A DNA stretch of 64,000 bases from Bryoerythrophyllum caledonicum (lineage: Eukaryota > Streptophyta > Bryopsida > Pottiales > Pottiaceae), in contig OZ020525.1 in the NCBI GenBank assembly GCA_963971425.1, forward strand, positions 10,732,187 to 10,796,186, read 5' to 3'. Below the pieces are notes generated by a model, which did no database searches, was not told the DNA's origin, and worked only from the letters and a program-made list of their open reading frames with translations. Positions 48,601 to 57,913 of this stretch are shown piece after piece. A program made the translations under genes and the position numbers. Each line of letters opens with the position of its first letter. Within the stretch, counting starts at the first letter, position 1.

Positions 48601-49270
48601 CACCACATGGGATCATGAACTCCCCAGGTCCTAATTCCATATAGGTTCCCTTCAAAACCCTATTGGTTCTTAAATCCTCCTCCTCATCGTCTGAATCATA
48701 TTCCAATTCAGATGTAACATTAGGTGATTCCCATTGAGTTTCACCAATGTAAGGTTGAGGATACATACTTAATTTTATTTTGTTTTTGTTTTTACCAATA
48801 ATTATTAAACCTTTTCCCCAATCTTCAATGGCTTTTGCTTGGTACAACCAAGGCCTGCCTAACAACATAGGATAAGAAGTATAAGAAGTACTTGGTTGAA
48901 ATACAATAAAGTCTATCCAATAAATCAAACTAGCGATAGTAGCTTTTACTGAGGGCAAAACTCCCATTGGTTTTACACGGCTCTCGTCAGCCATCCTCAA
49001 AACCAATTTAGTTTCCTGTAATCCATTTAGATGCAAAGCTAACATAGTGTCCCTATTCATCAAATTAACATTGGACCCTCCATCCAATTGGACACCAGTC
49101 ACTACTAACCCATCTATACTAACATCCAATGTGGGAGCTCCAGGATCTTTACTCGAAGCCACCTCATTGACTGTTGGACGAATTCTTTTCCTCACCAAGG
49201 TAGAATGTAACAAAGTCCGGCACATAGGAGCTATTCCTAATAATTGTCTCACTGTTATATTAGCTTTCAA
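45644..49270 (-). pseudogene. Element C pol polyprotein
   Basis: The frame is continuous from the gag stop, with one in-frame TGA at 47,854-47,852 in the reverse transcriptase, at the position after MPFGL. Domains in order: protease-like with LDGGSNVNLM; reverse transcriptase with PIVVVPKKNGKIRICQDFRRLN and IFLDDF; RNase H with VYVDASNIALG; integrase with an HHCC zinc finger (HNDVCGGHF...CDPCQRVG), first catalytic Asp in WGIDFVGPI, then ISNRGTHF and NGQTKKTN. The last two normally carry the second Asp and the catalytic Glu; here they read Asn and Lys, so the integrase should be inactive. A C-terminal KFPGKLQIHWLGPY block is the usual GPY/F-type module. It terminates in TAA at 45,646. Confidence 0.93.
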
Positions 49271-52007
49271 TTTTCACAAATCGGACAATAAATCATATTG
49301 TGGAATGTCTTGCATGATAGCCATAGGTTTAGATTTTCTACTCCTATGGAGTTTATTCACTCGGACTGGATTACTCATAGGAAAGGACTGTGGTATGGCA
49401 GGGATCTCATGTCTCTGCCAATTGGGATGATCTGGCTCAATTACACCATCCTCACTTTGATCCAATTGGGTAACAACTGGTTTCACTTGTTTATCCAATG
49501 GATGTGTAAATACTGCCGGAGCAGGGTTAAATGGCCTGTAATCCTCATTAACAATTGGATTTAACAACTTGGTACCCTTGGATTCTGTGTGGCCAATTGG
49601 ACCTCTCAGATCATCCTTAGAAGGTACTGCAATTGGATTATCACCTATAGGCTGCCTCGTGTTCCCATGGGGCAAATTACTCCCTACAGGGACAGGAGGT
49701 ACAATAGAATGATTATCAATGGGCTGATCATTCCGACTTGGTTCTATTGCAATTGGTGATGTCACATCAGCCATAATTAAGGGTTGAGTCCCATCAGGCT
49801 TTTCCTTATTAGCTCTAGCCCTAGTGACAACCCTTTCCACATTATTAATATATTGGACATTAGATTTGTGGGTTTTCATTAATTCCTCAAGTTGATCCTC
49901 ACAGATTAGACCCACATAATTTACACCACAATTATTGTTATTATTATTAGGGTCATTAACTGGACATGTTTCCAATAAAACCAACTTAGCACTAGTGTCT
50001 TTATTTCTTACCAATCCATCAGTATCCCTCGGTCCCAATTGTCTAGGGCCATTACACTCCGCACTAGTATGTCCTCCTTGTTTACAATTACCACATTGGG
50101 GAACGTATGGGACATTTGCCCGAGCATTTGGACAATTCCTAGAAAAGTGACCCCATTGTTTACAGTTATAACATTGAACATTAGGATTATTTTCCCAACT
50201 TGGTTCTTGATTACCATAGGTTGGTCCATTTTGGTTGGGATTCCCAAATGTCATAGCAGACCATCCTTGGTTCTGATTAGGAATATACCTATTGAGATTC
50301 CTTCTATATCCCCCATTGTTAAAATTATTATTATTAACAAAGTTTGGATTGGGATTTTGATTCCCATTGTTATTTCTATTGTTATACCAAATCCTCCGAT
50401 TATTTCCATTATTATTATTACCGTTAGGATCCCAATTTTTGGTTTCATTATTGGCATTATATCTCATTTGATCATTAGTGTCATCTACTTGATACACTTG
50501 ATTATTTCTATATCCATTTCTTATCTCATTTCGCAAATTATTTCTTAACTTATTACAATTGGCAATGTCATGATGACCGCCGCAAAATCTACATTCTGGT
50601 GATTGATTTAATGGTGAAGGGCAATCTGGCAACATATGCCCTTGACCCTTACAATTGGTACACCAAACATGGGCCCTATCGTCTATTGGTTGACCCCTTT
50701 TCTCTTTAGAATTGGTAACTTGCACCGCTAACTCATCAAACTTATTGGTTAATGATAATAGTTGAGATTCCATCGCACTCATTGGTGCGGTTGGAGTAGG
50801 ATAAGTAATTTGTGGGGGTGCTACCGCATTATTAGTTTGCACCGGTGTGGCAATCGATAATGGGGTAGGTTGTGCGCTACCCACCACTGGTTGTGACACA
50901 TAATAGGGATTAGGCGTATAACTCTTATTTGGATAAACATATGCTGGTCCAGGATTATAAGTGTTAGGAATTCCCATATAATCGGTTTTAGACGGAGGAA
51001 GTATATATTGGACATGGGATTGTACCGCTACTCCCAATAAATCCTCATAAAGGGTTTCTTCCATAAATTTAGCTCTAGCATAAGCTGCAACCAAATTTGC
51101 CGGTTGTCCCTCTTTAACGCTTGTTCTTAACCTAGAAGGTGTTAATCCTTTTATAAAAATTCTCATTTTCTCCTCATTGGAAACCACTTGGTCTTGAGGT
51201 ATCCTTATTATTATATCACTAGACCGTCCATAATATGAATCAATGGTCTCCCCTTGATTCATAGTTAGATCATGGAGTTGATCCATTAATCTACCATTAA
51301 AAGCAATTGGTCTAAAGGTTTCTAAAAATGTATCTCTCAAATTATTCCAATTAGCAAATGCCCCAATTGGTTGTCGATTAAACCAATCCCTTGCGGCACC
51401 TTGTAAGGTACCGGGAAAAATGGCCAACCAATGGGTTTCATGCCTGGCATTATTGGCATTACACGATGTCAAGAATTCTTTAATATGCCTATCGGGATCA
51501 GCACCTGGCTGCCCATAGAATGTTGGGAAAGGTATGGTGGAATATGGCCTATCGGTTGCTTGACCGGGTGCCATAACCACTGGTAATACATTTCCAGCCA
51601 TTGGATTATTTTGCCTATCTGGATTTTCCACAATTGGTTCACTTCCTGTCGGAGGTAAACTTGCTGGAGATCTAGTTTGTAGGGGTAAATTATGGGATAT
51701 AAACACAATAGGTTTTCCACTTGTCGTACCACAAATTTTTCGTTTTTTTTAGTTAGGTAGATACAGGTATTAAAATTAGGTAAGATAGCTAGGCTAGAAG
51801 GTTATTCCCACCCGGGATTAATCTTTAAGTATGATTAGGATAGGAGGAATACGGGGTTTTTATGAAAGCCTTAATAGTAGCAAAAAGGGACCTAGAGCTA
51901 TGACTTAGACTCTAGCTTAAAAATAGTCCCTCGGGCCCCAAAACCACATAAAGGCCAAGAGGCAGGGAATGCCATCATCCGGGCCAACCCGCACGAGCCC
52001 GAATCTG

Positions 52008-52245
52008 GCTCGGACGATGGACACCACCCGAATCTGGCCCGGACGATGGACACCACCCGAATCTGGCCCGGACGATGGACACCACCCGAATCTAGCCCGA
52101 ACGATGGACACCACCCGAATCTGGCCCAGACGATGGACACCACCCGAATCTGGTCCGGACGATGGACACCACCCAAATCTGGCCCGGACGATGGACACCA
52201 CCCGAATCTGGCCCGGACGATGGACACCACCCAATCTGGCCCGGA
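52008..52245. repeat. Element B minisatellite 1 (29-base unit)
   Basis: Eight tandem copies containing GACGATGGACACCACCC and TCTGGCCCG. The joined copies contain TGGCCCGGA, the reverse complement of the TCCGGGCCA core. Spurious repetitive frames arise on both strands. Confidence 0.95.
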
Positions 52246-52566
52246 AGGTGGGAAGAAGCAGGACTGGAAGAGACCCGGGAGGTTCCCAAGACATGGCCAC
52301 CGGGCATAAAAAAACAGCCCAGATGAGGAAGAATCATCACAGCGAGGAACAGTCCACAAACACGAAGAGGCGAGGAGGATCATCACAGTCGGCTCCGGGC
52401 CAGGGAGTAGCAGGCCACGAACACGGAGAGCACGAGGACAATCATCAAGGAGCAGGGAGAGCACGAGGACGACCATCACACCAGTCGGCCACGAACACGT
52501 AGAGCACGAGGACGATCATCACAGTGAGGAGCAGGGAGAGCACGAGGATGATCATCACCCCAGTCG

Positions 52567-53235
52567 GTAAGCCAGGCTCCGGGCCAGCCTTGTGTGAGCG
52601 AGTTCTTGTTTTTAAGTGAAGGCTCCGGGCCAGCCTTGTGTGAGCGAGTTCTTGTTTTTAAGTGAAGGCTCCGGGCCAGCCTTGTGTGAGCGAGTTTTTG
52701 TTGTTGAGTGAAGGCTCCGGGCCAGCCCTTGTGAGCGAGTTTCTGTTGAGTGAGAGGAGCCCTGTTTTGAGTGAAGGCTCCGGGCCAGCCCTTGTGAGCG
52801 AGTTTTTGTTGAGTGAGAGGAGCCCTGTTTTGAGTGAAGGCTCCGGGCCAGCCTTGTGTGAGCGAGTTCTTGTTGTTGAGTGAAGGCTCCGGGCCAGCCC
52901 TTGTGAGCGAGTTCCTGTTGAGTGAGAGGAGCCCTGTTTTGAGTAAAGGCTCCGGGCTAGCCTTGTGTGAACGAGTTCTTGTTGTTGAGTGAAGGCTCCG
53001 GGCCAGCCTTGTATGAGCGAGTTCTTGTTGTTGAGTGAAGGCTCCGGGCGAGCCCTTGTGAGCGAGTTCCTAATGAGTGAGAGGAGCCCTGTTTTGAGTG
53101 AAGGCTCCGGGCCAGCCCTTGTGAGCGAGTTCCTGTTGAGTGAGAGGAGCCATGTTTTGAGTGAAGGCTCCGGGCCAGCCTTGTGTGAGAGGAGCCTTGT
53201 TGGCAAGTAAGGCTCCGGGCCAGCCTTGTTCAAGG
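52567..53235. repeat. Element B minisatellite 2
   Basis: About a dozen tandem copies, of two length classes, of GTGAAGGCTCCGGGCCAGCC followed by TTGTGAGCGAGTT and either TTGTTGTTGA or CTGTTGAGTGAGAGGAGCCC. Each copy carries TCCGGGCCA or a one-base variant. Confidence 0.95.
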
Positions 53236-53323
53236 GCATCTACGGTGTGACGGGAGCACCAGCAGTAGGACGTGAAGAGCAAGACCCAACCCATTTTTCA
53301 CGCCTCAAAACCCTCAACATCGA

Positions 53324-54835
53324 ATGGCCTCTAATCTGGTACCCTCAAGAAAGAAGGAAATTTGCCCGATCATTCCCAAGGATTCTCTGGAGCTCACCGA
53401 GCTCAAAGAGGATCTCTTTCGCATGGGCTGTCTCTCCCTAATGGATTTCTGTTGGAGCTTTCGGGTGAAATCCACGGTGCAGGAGATGCGGCAAGATCCC
53501 TTGCCGGAACCCGATGGAGATAGCATCCGGGCTTGTCCGGATAGATGGACCATGGGAAAGTGGTAAGAGGTGTACAACTTTCCACGACAAGGGGCGGGGT
53601 GGACAAGTACGAAGAAGGAGGAGTATGCCAAGGGGAGATTCGGTAACAAGGATGCCAAAAACGGTTATGCGGTACAAGATTGCACGAACCCCCGCGCCCG
53701 ACGGGTCTTCGCATTCCTTGTACCAATCTTACACCCCGAGAAACCCACCCGAGTAACGGTTACTCTCGCTAACACCGTGTATGGTTCCTACCTTGGCGAG
53801 AGGGTGGTGAATTGGGCCATCATCGTGAAGGATGTGGTAATCCGGTTAACTCGGAGTATTCACAACCTCAAACGCGCCCCCCTCTGGCCGTTTTTGATCC
53901 ACATGTATCACCATTTCAAGGAGATTCCTCCGGAGGAGGACATGGCGTATGGCACGCAACTGATGATGAAGAAGTTTGAAGGGACAGAATCAGAACCCGA
54001 ACCGAGGTCTGAAGGAAGGAGCAGTTCATCACAGTCAGGAGAGGAGATTGTACCATCTCCCAAGCGCCAGAGACAGCGACAGGGAGGAGCCCCCTCCACC
54101 CGCACCCGCGCAACCATATGCGCCGCAGCCATCGGACCTGCACAACTTGGAGGCAAGTCTTACCCGGCCTCCGAGCTACTCGAGGCCATTTGCGTATATG
54201 TGGAAGACTCGGATAGAACCTTGGGACAAGCGAGCAGCTTGGTAGGTAACCCTCCACGTGAAGGGTTGATCACTGCGATTAAGGAGAAGGTCGGAGGAGC
54301 TGGCGATCTTCGCCTCATGGAGCAGAAGGTTAACCAACTAACGCTTGAGGTGACAAAGGTAAGGAGTCGAGCGTTGGAGGCAGAGAGAAGTTGCAAGGCG
54401 ACTCTTCTCCAAGCCAATGCCTCGGCGTCAGCGTTACAGCAAGTAGACGAAGCATTACGTTTCCCCGCAGATGTGGTACTTAAAGCCAAGATGTTCGATG
54501 CTCGATTGGAGAGGGATGACCACATTTCCAGCAAGCGGGTGATTGCCTTCGTGATGGAGCAAACCGTGAAGGTTGAGGCGGCTGATGCCAACATGCGGTT
54601 ATTGGTGAGTAATCTCACTCACATTTTACCCAAGTTTGTGGAAGACTCCGACAGTTCCGGCAAGGATGAAGACTCGGGTTCGGAGACCAACCCGGAGGAG
54701 CGTCACCTCGGCGATCACGGCCCACGGAAGGAGAAGGAAGTGGTGGACCTTGACAGCCAGGATCTGCCCCTTCCATTCGTGAGCTCAAGGGTCCCGGCAG
54801 GACCATTCCCTTCGGAGGTCCCCGCACCGATGTAG
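53324..54835 (+). pseudogene. Element B main ORF, plant-mobile-domain-like
   Basis: One frame of 503 codons from ATG 53324 to TAG 54833-54835, broken only by TAA at 53564-53566, where element A has CAA (Gln). The N-terminal segment (SLELTELKEDLFRMGCLSLM) and the central domain (VFAFLVPILHPEKPTRVTV, YLGERVVNWAIIVKDVVIRL, FLIHMYHHFKEIPPEE) are shared with A. A basic linker (SPKRQRQRQGG), a coiled coil (about 54,370-54,460) and an acidic tail with NLTHILPKFVEDSD follow. The domain resembles Transposase_32-type proteins carried by plant Ty3 elements; function unknown. It lies upstream of the TATA box, thus in the U3 part if B is an LTR. Confidence 0.65.
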
Positions 54836-54942
54836 AGCGGTTGGAAGGAATGCCCGGGGGTTGCGATGGAGCCACCCCTTCCCGTGCACCCTCGCCAGCT
54901 GCCACTCGGTGATTCCCCGCGCACTACGCTGATGGTGGCCCT

Positions 54943-55311
54943 TTGCAGAGCGGGCTTCACATTGGAAAGATCGCAAGTGAGAGTTCCTCTTACTTGTACA
55001 CTCCAGGACAGATATCCGGCCAGGATATCATCATGGGCACCCCGAGTCAGGCATCGGCCCCTCCGACACGATCCGGGCCACATCAGGGCATGACTACCGT
55101 GTCAATCACCCCAGATGGCCCGGATTCCTCCTTGCCTTCAAGGGAAACCTTGTTGAGGGCAACGCTTGGCCAACCCACGCCTTCCACCGATGTGTTTGCG
55201 TCATTGGTGGCACTTGCAGCAGCCGCGCCCACCCCGACTTCAAGCCGGAGTTCCAAGAAGCGCAAGAGGAGGGAGGAGCGGAGGAGACTCGAGGATCTGG
55301 CCCGGAAGTAG
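54943..55311 (+). CDS. Element B second ORF, basic C-terminus
   Basis: 122 codons beginning MQSGLHIGKIASE, Ser/Pro/Thr-rich, with ITPDGPDSSLPSRETL and a terminal KKRKRREERRRLEDLARK. Element A retains the same ending (35,542). The Lys/Arg cluster would suit nuclear localisation. It is in a different frame from the main ORF and begins about 110 bases after it. No family recognised. Confidence 0.45.
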   Translation: MQSGLHIGKIASESSSYLYTPGQISGQDIIMGTPSQASAPPTRSGPHQGMTTVSITPDGPDSSLPSRETLLRATLGQPTPSTDVFASLVALAAAAPTPTSSRSSKKRKRREERRRLEDLARK

Positions 55312-55528
55312 GCCAGGATCTTGGTTCGTAGGTCACTGTTCAGCCCCGGATTTGGCCCCCGGTTGACTTTGGTTTTGACTTGGTTTTGCCTTGGGTTTTG
55401 TATAATAAGTGACCTCTGACGGTGCACGTCGTGTGTAGTGGCAGCACCGCCGCCAAGAGTAGTTATTGTCACCGTTTTTAGTTAAAAGGTATCGTTTGAG
55501 TTTGGACTCTTGTGTGAGTCCTTTGCAG

Positions 55529-55536
55529 TATAAGAG
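55529..55536 (+). promoter_or_regulatory. TATA box of element B
   Basis: TATAAGAG in GCAGTATAAGAGAGGAGTCT, conserved in A, followed about 30-60 bases later by a CT-rich segment suitable for a transcription start. If correct, about 1.35 kb of R-U5 follows. Confidence 0.55.
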
Positions 55537-55704
55537 AGGAGTCTCGTGGCCTCTCTCTTCACTGCTTGATGTATGTACTTGCTTTCAGTTTAATTCTAAA
55601 CCTACGCTCTCAGAAAACCTTCGACGGTTGGAGAGCTCGGATTCTATATGACTGTGAGTACCATCTCAACTAGTCCACTCCTCAAGTCCATACTAACCGT
55701 CGAG

Positions 55705-55880
55705 TCATTGTTTTCTTGTTCCATCAAGTAGATTAGTCGTGGTGGATGGGAATAACAGGTGAGATGGTTAGATGGTTAGTCGGGCGTGACTCTAACTCTG
55801 ACCCCTTGTGATTGTTTCCTTGTTCCCTCAAGTAGATTAGTCGTGGTGGAGGGGAATAACAGGTGAGATTATAAGTGGCT
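55705..55880 (+). repeat. Duplicated block in the element B tail
   Basis: CAAGTAGATTAGTCGTGGTGG followed by GGGAATAACAGGTGAGAT occurs twice about 105 bases apart. The same duplication exists in A (34,985-35,135, minus), so it predates the two copies. Confidence 0.85.
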
Positions 55881-56568
55881 AGGGGAGGACGAGGGGGGAG
55901 TGACGGATGTGGAAGGAGTCTTGATATGTCTTGTGTGACCGGTCGGCGGCAGTATGTCATCGATTGTGAAGGTGTACTCTAGATCCTAGACGCATCAACC
56001 TTTGGTCGGATAGGTTGATCCATAGGAGCACTACACACCATCAACCCTTCGTGTTGAGGACGGAGTAGACTGGTTTGACCTAAGGGCAATAAGTCCAGAC
56101 CGACTCTAACAGCTCGGATTATCTTGAGAGAAGAAAGGAGATCCAACTAACCCCTTCGCGAGGTGACCATCGGAGTAATAGTAGGAGGACTTTGTTCCCT
56201 GAAGAAAAAGAGTGGGAATCGGGTACCCGGGGCTAATAGCTAGGCGATCCCACGACGTACTATTCCTTTAGCTGATTTTGAGGTGAAGGAAGGTCTAACA
56301 GCTCGAAGGGTGGGTACACCACGTACGTGCCACAAGAGTAAGTGTTAGTCCTTAAGGCCCAAGCCTTATCCCCTCTTACGGGGGGAACCCAGTGACACCA
56401 CAACCATCCCAAGTTAGTGAGTATGAGTGATTGGAGAAGCTGTGAGGAAGAAGTAACGTTTACTAAAACTTGTTTGAGTCCGTGAACCGTCGTTCATGGT
56501 GATTAAACACTCTTCGGATACGCAAGTATCCGGATGTCTATAATTTATATAGTTGTAAAGGTCATATT

Positions 56569-56698
56569 GGATCCGGGCCATGTACGATCCGGGCCATATA
56601 CAATCCGGGCCATGTACGATCCAGGCCATGCACGATCCGGGCCATGTGGGATCCGGGCCATATACGATCCGGTCCATGTGGAATCCGGGCCATGTAAA
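56569..56698. repeat. Element B minisatellite 3 (16-base unit)
   Basis: Eight tandem copies of GATCCGGGCCATGTAC with small changes. Most contain the same TCCGGGCCA core as minisatellites 1 and 2, though the rest of the unit is unrelated. Confidence 0.95.
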
Positions 56699-57893
56699 GT
56701 ACTTGGGTGGGGCGGTTTGTGTAATTAACGCTCACCCCTTGTAATCTAAACCTTTCTCTCCTTTCTTTTGATGTATATACTGTATAGTTGACATTGTACA
56801 GATCATGGTTTGTTATTAGTCGTTGTAGTTCTCGGTGACTCTCTCTGGGAACGATTACCTTAAGGGTATCTTTGTGTTAAGATGTGAATACTTGCCAACG
56901 CGTACTACGACACCACTACCAGTATTGGATACTAGATTTTCCCAATTTTCACCCAACGATATTGTAATACTTATAGAAGAACTTCTATCGGTTGATGAAC
57001 TAGACTGACTTGATCTAGGATGACTTGTACTATAGGTTAAAGCTGCCCTTAACTCTGATGGATCTACAATAGACCTATAAATAGTTGAACTAGCTAAAGA
57101 TTGAGCATCACAAGAATGCCAAGAAATAGGAGGTTCTCTCACTAAAGTCTACAAGGCATCATAAATAATTGAATAAGCAATTCCTTCGGCTCTATCAATA
57201 GCTTGATTGCCAATTGCTCTGTTATTAACTACTTCATTCCTTTCATTCAATTGGTAAGAACCTGTGTTTAATGGTACTAATTGGTCATCATTATTAACTC
57301 CCACTGCAGGTTCACTTTCCAATATGGGATTATCAGTTTCACCAACCAAATTGGGTGGTGAATCCAATCGGAAATTAATTTCAGGCCATCCAAGCCTTTC
57401 ACCTAATAAGTGAGAGTTCTCAGAATTCAAAAACGACAGTGACGGTCCGATTGGTGATTCGTCAGAGGTCACTGTCCATCCCAATGGGGATGTATTTCTA
57501 CCTGATTGGAAATAATCTTCCAAATTGATGGTTATCCCAGTAGTATCCCAATTGTCTATTCTAAAAGCCTGTTCTGCACTTAAGTAAGGACTCCTTCCAA
57601 TTGTTCTGTGAACAATATTCCTTGACACTATTGGAGACACTGTCCCAGGTTCCAATGGGTCAACTAATGATTTATGTCTAATCTCTATATCCAATAGAGT
57701 TTTTGCTCTCCTTTCGGCCCTAACCGACCTAAGTGTAGGTGCACTAATTCTACCAATCTAACTTGGACTTCCATGTTCTGACATCAAACATTCTAACACA
57801 CTTATAATTAATTTTCATATTCAACTTATTAATTCAATACAAACCCAAGAAAATAATTTAAAACTTTCGAATTCCCAAACTTAATTGGCTACC

Positions 57894-57911
57894 TCCCCGG
57901 CAGCGGCGCCA
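57894..57911 (-). other. Primer-binding site of element C (tRNA-Asp type)
   Basis: Minus-strand TGGCGCCGCTGCCGGGGA begins two bases after the 5' LTR. It matches, apart from one base, the complement of the plant tRNA-Asp 3' end used by many plant Ty3 elements. Confidence 0.9.
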
Positions 57912-57913
57912 AA

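Larger units (their letters stand above)
51722..56912 (+). mobile_element. Element B, 5.2-kb solo-LTR-like insertion with its own ORFs
   Basis: Begins TGTCGTACCAC and ends GTACTACGACA (7-base inverted ends TGTCGTA/TACGACA). It is flanked by CCACT at 51717-51721 and 56913-56917. TG...CA ends and a 5-base duplication are LTR-element hallmarks, yet the two ends are not direct repeats of each other and no primer site or pol is present. The simplest reading is a very long solo LTR. Contents in order: 29-base minisatellite, 40-65-base minisatellite, main ORF, second ORF, TATA box at 55,529, a duplicated block, 16-base minisatellite, right end. Confidence 0.85.
49274..57784 (-). pseudogene. Element C gag, split by element B
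   Basis: The gag ATG is at 57,784. The 5' part (57,784-56,913) has TAG at codon 9 and TAG at 57,151-57,149, then meets B. Removing B and one CCACT duplication restores the frame exactly into 51,716-49,274. The 3' part carries the Ty3 gag core (TFYGQPGADPDRHIKEFLTS, ARDWFNRQ) and four zinc knuckles (CTNCKGQGHMLPDC, CRFCGGHHDIANC, CYNCKQWGHFSRNC, CGNCKQGGHTSAEC), more than the one or two usual for Ty3 gag. Asn-rich linkers separate them. It ends at TGA 49,276-49,274, after which pol continues in the same frame, so gag-pol was one ORF or used stop readthrough. Confidence 0.92.

Noticed and set aside
51706..51790. Upstream extension of element C gag through the sequence encoding KICGTTSGKP
   Set aside because: That stretch is the left end of element B. 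The true gag continuation lies at 56,913-57,784 and rejoins in frame.
52008..52245. CRISPR-like array
   Set aside because: Head-to-tail units without unique spacers in a plant nuclear element: a minisatellite.
51898..52502. Long repetitive ORFs on both strands (up to 193 codons)
   Set aside because: They are by-products of the 29-base minisatellite, open in several frames at once.
52658..53239. 193-codon minus-strand repetitive ORF
   Set aside because: By-product of minisatellite 2. There is no start context and no non-repeat sequence.
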